49,881 nucleotides of DNA, from the IMG/VR virus record IMGVR_UViG_3300033145_000550, positions 1 through 49,881 of that record; one strand, given 5' to 3'. Below the pieces are notes generated by a model that was not told where the DNA came from, ran no database searches, and was given only the letters and a program-made list of their open reading frames with translations. Origin of the DNA: a virus. The position numbers and the translations under genes are program-made. This document shows, piece by piece, positions 16,247-25,313 of the stretch. Within the stretch, counting starts at the first letter, position 1; every line of letters starts with the position of its first letter.

Positions 16247-16479
16247 GCAGAGAGATCCTGTCTGGGGAGCGAGGCGGAATCTTCTGGCTCGAGTCCATAA
16301 GATATATTGATCTTAGTGAGGACGAACTTCTAGGCCTCGCATTATTAATAGGGCACGTTAGCAAGGGCGGAATAACGTACAGAGATATTAAACCTCTGAC
16401 TCCTGCCGTGCTAAAGACCCTGAAACAGAAGACGATTGAAATTGGAAAAAAACTCGGACTCGTGGAGAAAAACGCATAA
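16222..16479 (+). CDS. Tail assembly chaperone, -1 frame extension (GT-like)
   Basis: From the TTTTTTC heptamer at 16222-16228 the -1 frame is open to TAA at 16477-16479, adding 83 residues and giving a fusion of about 345 residues. It has no own start codon or ribosome site. The added part ends in K-L-G-L-V-E-K-N-A. The TAA shares one base with the ATG of the tape measure gene, exactly the layout known for lambda G/GT and its many relatives. The zero frame stops at TAG 16244-16246, 16 bases after the slip site. The T domain normally binds the major tail protein and tape measure. Confidence 0.8.
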   Translation, partial: FFRFSSPVGREILSGERGGIFWLESIRYIDLSEDELLGLALLIGHVSKGGITYRDIKPLTPAVLKTLKQKTIEIGKKLGLVEKNA

Positions 16480-17729
16480 TGGCAGAAGAAGCAGATGTAA
16501 CATTTACCTTCAACGCATCAGAATTCAAAACAGCAATGGAAGGCATTAGTAACGACATGAAGAACGTCGCCAAGAACACTGGCGGAATCTCCAAAAAGAT
16601 GGGTAAGGGAATGGGGAAGACGCTGACTGCAGTTGGCCTTAAATTCGGTTTGATCATCGGAGCGATCAAGGGCGTCGGAGCGATGGCCAAGAACTTCATC
16701 CCAGAAATCGGCACGGCTTTCCAGATCGCAGGGAACATCTTCATGAAGAATTTTCTCCAGCCATTGCGGATGCTCCTACTCCCAATCCTGAACAAGATCC
16801 TGAAATGGGTCCGGGAAAGCAGGCCATTATTCGTCAAGCTCGGATCCGTATTTTTGAACGTCCTGAAGTCGGTCGTCCAGATACTAAAAACAGTATTCAA
16901 TCTTTTGAAAAAAGCTCTCGAACCAATCATTAATGTGATTAAACAGGCTCTAGGAGGGACGGTCGACGAAATAAGCGATACGATAAACCTTCTCCTTGTA
17001 AAAATAACTGCATTTACTATTCTCTTGGAAGATCTTCTTGCTCCAGTATTTGGAGGGATAGCAGAATACATAGAAAAATTAATTACTCTTTACAAGAGAT
17101 TCGGTCAGGGTCTGGTCGATGGAATAAAAAAATATTTCCAGCAAGGTGCTGTCATGGAAACATTGGAAAATTTCAAATTACTTTTTCAAAATATTTTAGA
17201 AACTATGGAATTTTTGGCCCCAGCATTTGAAGTAATGGGAAAGGTAGTTGGCGTAGTTCTTGTTGGAGCTTTTAATATTTTGATTGATTCATTAAATATA
17301 CTAATAGCCGAGCTTATGCTTTTATTTGATCTTATGGACCCATCAAAACGAGAGGGAGCGTTTAAAAGGTTTGGTGAAGCCATGAATAAGGCCATCACTC
17401 AGGGTGGTACGGCAGGAATGTTTAATCAGATAAAACAGGAAACTGGAACTGGAAAAGGAGCTTTTGCTCGAGGACAGATGCCCCAGGAATATCAGGACGT
17501 GATCATAACCAAGAAAGGCGATATCATACGGACTAGTCCTGAGGACATGATCATGGCGACGAAGGGAGGCCTGCCAGGAGGCGGACCATCAGTCTCCGTG
17601 ACGGTCGGAGATATCCATGTGACGACGACCGAGGGAGACGCAAAGCAGGCAGGTATAAATTTCATGGAAGGCATAGAACAAACAGTCCGGAACAGCCTGC
17701 TGAATAGTCTGGCAAGCGAGGCGCAATAA
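16479..17729 (+). CDS. Tail tape measure protein
   Basis: A 416-residue protein following the frameshifted chaperone, rich in Ala, Gly, Leu, Ile and Lys with long hydrophobic helical stretches (about residues 55-270), typical of tape measures. The N-terminus has F-N-A-S-E-F-K-T-A-M-E-G-I. The C-terminal 80 residues are beta-rich and look like the piece left at the baseplate (S-V-S-V-T-V-G-D-I-H-V-T-T-T). At about 1.5 angstrom per residue the tail would be roughly 60 nm, short for a myovirus. The middle section 16980-17460 is more AT-rich. Confidence 0.8.
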   Translation: MAEEADVTFTFNASEFKTAMEGISNDMKNVAKNTGGISKKMGKGMGKTLTAVGLKFGLIIGAIKGVGAMAKNFIPEIGTAFQIAGNIFMKNFLQPLRMLLLPILNKILKWVRESRPLFVKLGSVFLNVLKSVVQILKTVFNLLKKALEPIINVIKQALGGTVDEISDTINLLLVKITAFTILLEDLLAPVFGGIAEYIEKLITLYKRFGQGLVDGIKKYFQQGAVMETLENFKLLFQNILETMEFLAPAFEVMGKVVGVVLVGAFNILIDSLNILIAELMLLFDLMDPSKREGAFKRFGEAMNKAITQGGTAGMFNQIKQETGTGKGAFARGQMPQEYQDVIITKKGDIIRTSPEDMIMATKGGLPGGGPSVSVTVGDIHVTTTEGDAKQAGINFMEGIEQTVRNSLLNSLASEAQ

Positions 17730-18331
17730 TGCCGAACCGGAAAAAACCATATAACCCAGTATGGCTCCCCTGGTATATGTTCGACCTGATGAACATCCAG
17801 CTCATCACAACCGTGACGATACCGACCGACATCACGGACACGAAAGATATAGTATTGAGTGAGACGCCGATACCAGGGCTGGCTTTTAATCCGATCAACC
17901 AGGGAGGATTCGGAAACCGGAAAGTTTCATTCACGATTCCGCTGGTCAAGAGGAACAACACGGTCGGCAACGTGACGATCCTGAAGCAGTTTGAAAATCT
18001 ACGCAACCAGGCATTCGGCCTGAACCCGACGAACATCTTCCGGCAGTCTTCGCAGTTCACACCGAACCCGAAAGTTTTATTTTATTGGGGAACAGGAAGC
18101 GGAGTACCGCTTGAATGGTATGTGAAAAAATGCGATCCGGTCCACAAATCTCAATTCGTTAACCGCTTCGGATATCCGCAATACTCCGAGATCCAGATCG
18201 AACTCTGGCTGGACGAGACCTCACCGTTATACAAAGCGGAGGAGACATTCCGGAAGCTGTCCTCCTTTACAGGAATGGTCCAGTCGGGATTTGATATCGC
18301 ACAAGGCCTGAAAGGGGAGGGCGTGTTTTGA
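17729..18331 (+). CDS. Baseplate-proximal protein (XkdP/LysM-position)
   Basis: A 200-residue protein directly after the tape measure, where contractile systems usually encode an XkdP-type hub-associated protein. It contains a beta-rich core (K-V-L-F-Y-W-G-T-G-S-G-V-P-L-E-W-Y-V-K-K-C-D) and a conserved-looking I-Q-I-E-L-W-L-D-E-T-S-P-L-Y-K-A-E-E segment, typical of tail proteins linking tube and hub. No LysM repeat is visible. ATG overlaps the tape measure stop (TAATG). Confidence 0.6.
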   Translation: MPNRKKPYNPVWLPWYMFDLMNIQLITTVTIPTDITDTKDIVLSETPIPGLAFNPINQGGFGNRKVSFTIPLVKRNNTVGNVTILKQFENLRNQAFGLNPTNIFRQSSQFTPNPKVLFYWGTGSGVPLEWYVKKCDPVHKSQFVNRFGYPQYSEIQIELWLDETSPLYKAEETFRKLSSFTGMVQSGFDIAQGLKGEGVF

Positions 18332-18612
18332 ACTTTGACAGAGTAGACATAATTTCTTTTGAGGACGAGAACAGCGTATCATTCCCGGTGAGAGATATCA
18401 AGCCATTAGGCGACTACCAGACCGGAATCTTTGTGGACGTACTGGAAGGAGCCTTCCTGGATGATATTATCAGCAGGACCATCTATTACGGCGACGGATC
18501 CGAGGACCTCTCCTACCAGATAGTCGAGCATAACAAGGTAGCATTCGCAGAGGCCCTGTTTAACCTGGACAAGATCAAAAATATAGATATACCGATCGTC
18601 AACGAGGATTGA
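18328..18612 (+). CDS. Small baseplate-operon protein
   Basis: A 94-residue acidic protein, read from TTG at 18328 that overlaps the preceding stop (TTTTGA). It may be the short LysM-like or connector protein that commonly lies between XkdP- and gpD-type genes, but no LysM motif is evident. The stop at 18610-18612 is embedded in the start region of the hub gene. Confidence 0.5.
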   Translation: MNFDRVDIISFEDENSVSFPVRDIKPLGDYQTGIFVDVLEGAFLDDIISRTIYYGDGSEDLSYQIVEHNKVAFAEALFNLDKIKNIDIPIVNED

Positions 18613-19933
18613 TGAAACTCATGAAAAAAGGCAGGAAAATACAATCGAATTAACCTATAACAACGGGACCGCATTCTTCAACATTGAATCCGAGGATTTT
18701 ATTGGAGCGACAGCGGAGCTCAAGAACGTAAATCAGCTGATCGCAAAGGACGTGGTCTCTTTTTCGATCACAGAAGAAGTGGGCAAGCTCGTGACCGGAT
18801 CACTTACAATGCGAGACAACACTGGAGTTTATTCCAGAATCCTGCGCAATGGTTTGAAATTTTCCCTTTCCTGGGGATACAAGTCTTGGAATCAGAACAC
18901 GCTTCTGCTGGGAGCAAATGCGACGACCTCCAGAGGGATCCGGCAGAACGTGCAATGCCTCATCCAGACGCCGTCCGGGAACTGTGACGAGAACGGCCAG
19001 GTCCTCTATACCGTTACATTCTACGGTCTGGAATTTCTGCACAAGAAGCAGAAGAGAGTCTTCGATCGAGGGACGGTCCGGTCCATGCTCCAAGATCTCC
19101 TGCAGGAATTGAACGTGCAGGATTCGATTATAGACTTCCCGGATATGCAAACAGTCCTCAAGACCAGCAATTCCATAAGGCAACGGGAGAACAACTTCCA
19201 GCTTCTGGCTATGCTGGCAGATCGCTATAAGGCATTTTTTCAGATCGGATACAAGCCGGATAACAGAAAGGTCGCTGTGTTTGTGGACCAGAGAAAGACA
19301 GACGGACCGGCCGTCAAGAGATTCCTGGCGTCGCTGACGAACGTCTCGGATACAATTAATTTATTCTATAACTCGGGACAGGCCTCAAATGTGAGGAGTT
19401 ACACCTGGCAAAATCACATAGGAGAGAACGGCCAGGGAGACGGAGCATCGATATCGTACGTCGGCGGAAAGCCGGTCGTTACCAGGTACACGGTTGAAGG
19501 CGGAAGCGTGATGACTTGGCGACTGAACAACGACAAGGTGAGACAATACCTCCGTGAATCAGGAACGCTCGGAGGAGAGACGCAGGCCTTTCTGAACATA
19601 GCGAACGCAAAGACATTCGAGGAAGTCAAACGATTCTTCGATCCGGTAGATACACCGCTGGCTCCGCAGGGTCAAGGATTCACGGTCCCATGCAAAATGA
19701 AAGGAGATCCCAGGCTGACGGGTCTCGCTAAAGTTATATTTAGAAGCGGATTCCCGGCTCCTCTATCCCAGGAAGACGGAACAGGATCTGTCATAAAGTT
19801 TTTTATCAGAAAAGTAACGCACGGCTTCAACAAGACAGACTATTCATGCGATGTGGAAGTCGTCGATACATACACGCTGACCGGATCCTACATAGCACCG
19901 GCAAGCCTAGAAGAGACGATCGGGACCAGATAA
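18612..19933 (+). CDS. Baseplate hub protein (gpD/XkdQ-like) with uncertain start frame
   Basis: The body of the gene is open in one frame from at least 18608 to TAG/TAA at 19931-19933. From the internal GTG at 18752 it gives 393 residues; including the upstream open stretch it would be about 440. Content fits late-control gpD/gp27-type hubs: a first beta domain (F-S-I-T-E-E-V-G-K-L-V-T-G-S-L-T), Y-T-V-T-F-Y-G-L-E-F-L, a V-R-S-M-L-Q-D-L-L helix, and a closing beta domain F-F-I-R-K-V-T-H-G-F. Good ATGs at 18612 and 18621 are in a different frame and read only 13 codons. A -1 change at the A6 run 18624-18629 would join them, so either a base is missing or translation starts unusually. Confidence 0.65.
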
Positions 19934-20583
19934 TGGACAAAGACCTATTGGCTTTAATTAGAAAGATCATCGCACAAGAAACGATCTGGCTCCGACATTA
20001 CATCGGGGAGGTCAAGAACACGCTAGATCCAGAACAGCTCGGCCGGGTCAACGTGACGGTACCGATGCTCGGATTCGACACGGAGGACTCGGGTTTCTGG
20101 TGTTATCCCAGGGACAAGAACGCTCTGCTCACACCGAAAGCAGGAGACTGGGTAGAGGTCTACTTCCTGAATGGCGACCGGGACCGGCCGGTCTACCTGG
20201 GGAAGGCGAACGAGATCGCCGGGATGCTTCCGAAGAACTACGATAAAATAGCGACAACGCAGATTCTATTCGAGGATCCGGATAACAAAATCATGCTCAG
20301 ATACGACGGAAAATTAAATGAACTAAGGATCGGCAAGAAGGATTTTCGAGAAACAGCCCGTAAAGAGGACGCTGTGGCCTCTACAGGGACAGAAGATCCA
20401 ACATACTGGCCGTGGTTGTCCGGATTTATTGCAGTATTTAATGCGTGGATAGTGGCCCCTGGTGACGGCGGAGGGGCCCTTAAATTGGCCCTGACAGCGT
20501 TCTTGACGGCTAACCCGACACCGACATCGATGACAGGTAAAATAACCGCTGGTAGCGCACAAATAAAGACCGGAGATCGATAA
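19933..20583 (+). CDS. Baseplate spike protein (gpV / gp5 OB-fold)
   Basis: A 216-residue protein with the OB-fold signature of gpV/gp5 spike proteins: V-K-N-T-L-D-P-E-Q-L-G-R-V-N-V-T-V-P at about residues 28-45, then a W-V-E-V-Y-F-L-N-G-D-R-D-R-P-V-Y-L-G strand pair at about 75-92. The C-terminal third has a low-complexity Thr/Ala/Gly-rich stretch that ends in an apparent trimeric needle-like tail. It forms the membrane-piercing tip together with the gpD-like hub just upstream. ATG overlaps the preceding stop. Confidence 0.75.
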   Translation: MDKDLLALIRKIIAQETIWLRHYIGEVKNTLDPEQLGRVNVTVPMLGFDTEDSGFWCYPRDKNALLTPKAGDWVEVYFLNGDRDRPVYLGKANEIAGMLPKNYDKIATTQILFEDPDNKIMLRYDGKLNELRIGKKDFRETARKEDAVASTGTEDPTYWPWLSGFIAVFNAWIVAPGDGGGALKLALTAFLTANPTPTSMTGKITAGSAQIKTGDR

Positions 20584-20585
20584 AA

Positions 20586-20993
20586 ATGGACTATGAAATA
20601 ACAGAATTATCAAATCTAGACGTATTTTTTTATTATGGAGAACCAGGATCGGACCAGCTCGTGGAGACGGAAAGCGATCTTCTGGCCGGAATCATCCAGC
20701 CAAAGAGGACGCTGTATTATAACAGGAGAGACAGCTCGGGAGTCCCGGAGAAGGAGAACTTCCCGAACAGCTTTGTCCTGGCGATCTCGACACGGTACGA
20801 TATAGCGAACTGGAACTCATACAGGAACACGCAGGTCTCGGATGGATCCAATGGGACACCGGATCGTCGAGTCGCCATAAGCCAGAACTCGATCGAGATA
20901 AATCAGGACCAGAAAGGCGAGATGGACGTGAAAATAGGATTCATCCCATTCGCAAGTTTTCAGCAACAGAGAACATTATCATTGCCGATATAG
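20586..20993 (+). CDS. Baseplate wedge protein (gp25/W-position)
   Basis: A 135-residue protein between the spike and the J-like gene, the normal place of gp25/gpW-type sheath initiators. It contains D-V-F-F-Y-Y-G-E-P-G-S-D-Q-L-V-E-T and Y-Y-N-R-R-D-S-S-G-V-P motifs and a C-terminal strand M-D-V-K-I-G-F-I-P. A classical gp25 E-P-R motif is not obvious, so the call depends on order and size. It probably starts sheath assembly or contributes to the wedge. Confidence 0.6.
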   Translation: MDYEITELSNLDVFFYYGEPGSDQLVETESDLLAGIIQPKRTLYYNRRDSSGVPEKENFPNSFVLAISTRYDIANWNSYRNTQVSDGSNGTPDRRVAISQNSIEINQDQKGEMDVKIGFIPFASFQQQRTLSLPI

Positions 20994-21002
20994 GAGAGTG
21001 AA

Positions 21003-22787
21003 ATGGCACACGGAAATCCAGTAAGATATACCAGCAGAACATTCCAGAGCATAATGAACGACATCAATTCGGACCAGGAACTCTACTCTAAGCCGAACTG
21101 GTGGAAGCGTCTCTGGGCCGGAGTCGGCGACGTGCTCTCCATATGGCTGAACGCAGTCGTCAATCTTTTATTTTTAAGGACGGCATACACCAGGAGCGCA
21201 GTCACGGATTTGTGCGAACTGATCGACTACACGCTTTCAGCGCAGTCGACGAGTTCCGGAAAGGCCTTTTTTTATGTCAAGACATCCCTGGGACCAGCAA
21301 TCTTCCCGTTCTCGGTACTGATAGCGGACCTGATTGCAAAGAGCGTAGGGACACTGCAGGTGGCCTCCAAGACATTCGAGTCCAGAACCGACGAAAATTT
21401 CACACTGGTACAGAATGCCAGTGTCACAGCGGACCATCCGAACGACCAGCTCGTGGTTACGCTTGATTTTGAATATACGGGCCACAAGGTCTGGCTCGGG
21501 ACCACCGGAATATTGCCTTCACCTCTGCAGATTAATACAGACTATTACGTGATCTACGACTCGGCGACCAGGATCCGACTCGCAGAGACGATCGAGGATG
21601 CATACGCAGGAAATGCGATCGACCTGACGGACAACGGATCTGGAAGTACAACGATCACATTGTACTCGAAATACGTGACGATCTACCAGCAGGAGACTAT
21701 CGCAGAGGCGAACATAATCGGTGCCAGTGACGGATCGACTGAATGGCAAGAGTTCGATCTGCCGAACACACTGGTCCTTCCGGAAACTGTGGCGATCGTG
21801 ATCAACTCCATCACATGGACAGCAGTCGAGACATTTATAGACAGCATAGGATCTGATACGCATTATAAGATCATACCGAAAGCAGACGGAACATTCTCAA
21901 TCAGATTTGGGAATGGAATATATGGAGCGATCCCACCGGCGTTCGATATCTTTGCAACGTACGCTACAGGCGGAGGCACGAATAGCAACGTGCCGGTCCA
22001 GAACCGTGTTAGCATTTATTCAGGAGGCGACAGCAATCTGACAGGAGTAAGCAACCTGGAAGGATTGGCCGGTGGAACCGATGAAGAGTCTCTGGAAAGC
22101 GCAAAGCGTCTGGGTCCATTACTGCTGAAAGCCAGGGATCGATTTATTACCACGCTGGATGGGGAGGCCCTGGTCCTGGCATATGGAGGAGTAGCGCAGG
22201 CGAGAGTAATCAAGAATTTTTACGGCGTACTTTCCAGTAAGATTGTCGGCGTAGCGTTTGGCGGAGGTGATCCGAGCTCCGCTCTTCGATTGGCGATTCA
22301 GGCCTTTTTGATCGATAGGACTATCCTGGAAAGCATCACAGTAATTTTTGACGGTGCGTCATTCATAACGATCAACGTGACGGCATCGGCGAAATTGCTT
22401 CCAGGATATACCTGGGCGAACGTCGAGCCATTCTTTGAACTGGCTTTTATTCTTTTCACTACAGAGACTGGCAACGAGATCAGAGCAGACTACCTGGCGA
22501 ACGGAATCGAATCGGCGGTAGATCTTATAAACTTGTATTTTTCAAAATCATTTCTACCAGCAGACTATCCAGACATTCAGCAACTGCTCGATCATTTAGA
22601 ACCACCGGTCGGTCCCAGAGCGTTCGGAGACACGATACAGGACTCTGATATTTCTGCTTACATCCAACCGAATGTCGAGGGAATAGACTACATGGCGGTA
22701 GCATCCTTCGGATCAGGCCTGCCTCTGAGCCTGGCAGACGACGAGATCACCAGGACTGGGACGTTAACATTGACGGAGATCCCATAA
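21003..22787 (+). CDS. Baseplate wedge protein J-like (gp6 family)
   Basis: A 594-residue protein of the baseplate_J family. The family's central segment is visible as F-S-I-R-F-G-N-G-I-Y-G-A-I-P-P (about residues 300-314) followed by G-G-G-T-N-S-N-V-P and a G-G-T-D-E-E-S-L-E-S-A-K helix. The C-terminal part has two V-x-A-L-P-x-W-type beta units. A TM-like helix L-N-A-V-V-N-L-L-F-L (about 50-60) is probably buried. The protein forms the baseplate iris together with gpI-like protein next to it. Confidence 0.78.
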   Translation: MAHGNPVRYTSRTFQSIMNDINSDQELYSKPNWWKRLWAGVGDVLSIWLNAVVNLLFLRTAYTRSAVTDLCELIDYTLSAQSTSSGKAFFYVKTSLGPAIFPFSVLIADLIAKSVGTLQVASKTFESRTDENFTLVQNASVTADHPNDQLVVTLDFEYTGHKVWLGTTGILPSPLQINTDYYVIYDSATRIRLAETIEDAYAGNAIDLTDNGSGSTTITLYSKYVTIYQQETIAEANIIGASDGSTEWQEFDLPNTLVLPETVAIVINSITWTAVETFIDSIGSDTHYKIIPKADGTFSIRFGNGIYGAIPPAFDIFATYATGGGTNSNVPVQNRVSIYSGGDSNLTGVSNLEGLAGGTDEESLESAKRLGPLLLKARDRFITTLDGEALVLAYGGVAQARVIKNFYGVLSSKIVGVAFGGGDPSSALRLAIQAFLIDRTILESITVIFDGASFITINVTASAKLLPGYTWANVEPFFELAFILFTTETGNEIRADYLANGIESAVDLINLYFSKSFLPADYPDIQQLLDHLEPPVGPRAFGDTIQDSDISAYIQPNVEGIDYMAVASFGSGLPLSLADDEITRTGTLTLTEIP

Positions 22788-23455
22788 TGCTACCAATACC
22801 GTTCAAGGATTTTATACCGAAGATTTTCCGCAAAGATCCTAAAGCAGACTCACTGGCGAACAAGGCAGACGATCACCTGAAGGAATGGCGAAAGGATATC
22901 TTTGATTTGCTCCGGCTGATCCGGCCGGACGAGATCCCGAGTCAATACCTTCCAGAACTCGGATTCCTTCTCGAGGCAGGGATCAAGAACGACGACAGCG
23001 ACAAACTGAAAAGACAGAAAATAAGAGATGCGGTCAAGGGACATAGATTCCGAGGAACATTCAACCTGGATGTGAAACTCCGGCTTGATGCCATCACCGG
23101 ATATTCGTCCAGGATCCTTGATGAGGACGAAGAGGAGATCTGGGGAAGCGATGACTGGATCATGCTTTCAGACGGCGGAGCGACCGACTCGCTCGTCGGT
23201 ACCAAGTACTGGGGAGCCCTGGGCGTGGATGGAATCGATGATAAGCTCGGAATAGCCCTGACAGGCGGAGACGAGGTCTGGGTCAAGGTGAACGTATACA
23301 TTGATCTGCACGAGGGCGTGACCACGCCGGTCCTAACGCAGGACATTATCGACAAATGCGTTCTCGAGATGCAGGACGTCGCACCGGCATACTTTAACGT
23401 ATACCTTGGATATGTTGATTCGCTTGATAGATTCCAGCTATATGCTATTGTTTAA
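22787..23455 (+). CDS. Tail protein gpI-like (P2 gpI family)
   Basis: A 222-residue protein placed directly after the J-like gene as P2 gpI is. It has a helical start (residues 1-45), a Y-L-P-E-L-G-F-L-L-E segment and the gpI-like helix pair K-R-Q-K-I-R-D-A-V-K-G-H-R-F-R-G-T-F. The rest is beta-rich. It connects the wedge to the fibre, the next gene. The start overlaps the preceding stop (TAATG). After its stop, the sequence turns AT-rich and a promoter follows. Confidence 0.7.
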   Translation: MLPIPFKDFIPKIFRKDPKADSLANKADDHLKEWRKDIFDLLRLIRPDEIPSQYLPELGFLLEAGIKNDDSDKLKRQKIRDAVKGHRFRGTFNLDVKLRLDAITGYSSRILDEDEEEIWGSDDWIMLSDGGATDSLVGTKYWGALGVDGIDDKLGIALTGGDEVWVKVNVYIDLHEGVTTPVLTQDIIDKCVLEMQDVAPAYFNVYLGYVDSLDRFQLYAIV

Positions 23456-23466
23456 AACAGGATAGA

Positions 23467-23495
23467 TTGACATGATAAATATTTTTTACTATTTT
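23467..23495 (+). promoter_or_regulatory. Sigma-70-like promoter of the tail fibre gene
   Basis: TTGACA at 23467-23472 and TATTTT at 23490-23495 are separated by 17 bases, followed after 8 bases by a GGAGG ribosome site for the fibre ATG at 23512. The stretch just upstream (AAAACAGGATAGATTGACATG) resembles the element at 27155-27175. It gives the fibre gene an own transcript inside the late operon. Confidence 0.6.
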
Positions 23496-23511
23496 ATATT
23501 CGGAGGCTATA

Positions 23512-25074
23512 ATGACGTTACGGAAATTTCATAATCCTAATTATACAGGTTCCTTGCCCGAAGCAGTTGGTGATCGTTATTACGGCCAGGATTTGATGAG
23601 GGATTTTAATTATCTTCGTGGCCGGGCTGGTCAAATCCCTTTAGATATGCCAGGTGGATTCACGCTACCGAATAGTAATGTTATTCTTACACATGGAACC
23701 GTTACGCATGGAGCCAACCCAGCAACCCAAATAGATATAGAACAGATTATCGCATATGTAAAAAAGGATGTGACGATACCGAATAACTGGGCAACACTTC
23801 CTCCCGGCATCACCACTGATGATATCGCCGTTAGATTGGAAATGCCTGCACAATCAGATACTCTTGTGGCTTCTCTTGGAATGACTCTCGACGGAACGAC
23901 TCACTTTTTGAAATTAAAATATGCCGAAATAGATATAGTTAATTCATCCAGAGGCAGAGCAAAAAAAGCAGGAACATATATTTCCGAAAGGCAAGAGTCG
24001 TACATATTATATATTGACAAAGTGGCTGTCATTAAAGATGAAATAGAAATTTGCAGGCTGGCCGGTGATGGCATCGCAGATTTGACAATTACGCATTTAG
24101 GTGGAGCGAGAGCAAAAACAATAGGATCCCTTGATCATTCCGCCGTCTGCCCTGATGTATTAAGTGTTAACGGATCATTTTCGATGTCTAACAACGACAT
24201 CTATAGCGTTTATTTTTTTGATGGAGGAATAATTGGAACGCTTGCCCTGATTCAATTGCCAAGTCCGATAAACTTAAAAGGAAGAAGGATTCTTTTGAAA
24301 TATATTGGGCTGGGAGCGAACGCTCGCTTTATCACTATTGATGAATTTGGGGAGGCCCTGGTCCTGGCATGGTTTGGAAAAAACGGCGATACCGTAGAAA
24401 TTCTGTCTGATGGAACCAAGTGGATTTTGACTCATGAATTTTTTGTTCCTTCCGATACAGGGTGGATTGCTAGAAGTTCATGGGCCAACTCCTGGATGGG
24501 TAGTGTCAATCTAACACTGACTGGCCTTGCTGGTGTTCCTATAATTGGCGAGACCGTAGTCGAGACAGTAACGAATACGTACGGTACGCTGGTTGCGATA
24601 AACGGTGGTAATTATATCATCAATGAAATGAGAGGAGCAAGTTTTATCACAGGCGGAGCAGGCCAATTCACATCTGGGAATGCTGTTGTGTTTCAAACAT
24701 CCGGGGCGACAGCTACAGTTGGAGCAAACACAAAAAATGTATCTACTCCGTTCTTTCACGGATGGCCTTCCCTTCATTCACAGCTTACGTGGGATTTTTT
24801 AATAGCTCCGCAGTCAGGACCAGTAGGACTCGGTGCTCCTACGATCCGTATTGAAGCAGGAAACCACGGAAGTAATAATGTCGGTTTAACTGTTTTCGGG
24901 GATGCTCTTGGTCATCTCCGTGCGGAATCATATGTACAACTTGGATCAAGTGTTTCTGCTGCTTTCGCATGGGTCGCAAAAGGAACAGGAACGACAACAG
25001 GAATTGGAACGCTTGATTATCATTATAGAGTAATAGCCAGTTTTAAAGGAGCGAGTGCGAGGAAAATATTATGA
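23512..25074 (+). CDS. Tail fibre / receptor-binding protein
   Basis: A 520-residue protein after gpI-like, the usual fibre position. It is AT-richer than the baseplate genes and has its own promoter, so it was probably acquired separately. Residues 1-60 likely attach to the baseplate; the centre is beta-rich and repetitive. The C-terminal 200 residues are Gly/Thr/Ala-rich with N-x-G-turns of a trimeric fibre (A-G-N-H-G-S-N-N-V-G-L-T-V-F-G). At 24348-24370 a 23-bp stretch is identical to the J-like gene. No endosialidase-type catalytic motif is seen. Confidence 0.65.
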   Translation: MTLRKFHNPNYTGSLPEAVGDRYYGQDLMRDFNYLRGRAGQIPLDMPGGFTLPNSNVILTHGTVTHGANPATQIDIEQIIAYVKKDVTIPNNWATLPPGITTDDIAVRLEMPAQSDTLVASLGMTLDGTTHFLKLKYAEIDIVNSSRGRAKKAGTYISERQESYILYIDKVAVIKDEIEICRLAGDGIADLTITHLGGARAKTIGSLDHSAVCPDVLSVNGSFSMSNNDIYSVYFFDGGIIGTLALIQLPSPINLKGRRILLKYIGLGANARFITIDEFGEALVLAWFGKNGDTVEILSDGTKWILTHEFFVPSDTGWIARSSWANSWMGSVNLTLTGLAGVPIIGETVVETVTNTYGTLVAINGGNYIINEMRGASFITGGAGQFTSGNAVVFQTSGATATVGANTKNVSTPFFHGWPSLHSQLTWDFLIAPQSGPVGLGAPTIRIEAGNHGSNNVGLTVFGDALGHLRAESYVQLGSSVSAAFAWVAKGTGTTTGIGTLDYHYRVIASFKGASARKIL

Positions 25075-25313
25075 CATTAACAGATATAGAATGCCAATTC
25101 GTAAAAGATCAAATAAGGATTGTACAGATCAAGAAGGAAATTCTCGCAAAAGAAGTGAAGATGTGGGAGGCTGTTAAAGAATTAAAGATAAGCGGTGCCA
25201 CTGATAAATGGGAGAAGGTTACTGCTACACAAAAAGCCTTTACAGTCAGCATAGAAGATTTGCAACAAGAAAAAGAGACCATCCTCGCCAAAACATACAA
25301 GGAGCCAGCATAA
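25071..25313 (+). CDS. Small coiled-coil protein after the fibre
   Basis: An 80-residue, Lys/Glu-rich helical protein, likely coiled coil through most of its length. ATG overlaps the fibre stop (ATGA), so it is coupled to the fibre gene. Small proteins here can be fibre-assembly chaperones. No other evidence for function. Confidence 0.6.
   Translation: MTLTDIECQFVKDQIRIVQIKKEILAKEVKMWEAVKELKISGATDKWEKVTATQKAFTVSIEDLQQEKETILAKTYKEPA

Noticed and set aside
25208-25312. Upstream extension of the first membrane protein in the lysis cassette
   Set aside because: It would overlap the previous gene by more than 100 bases; ATG 25313 directly at the previous stop is the standard coupled start.
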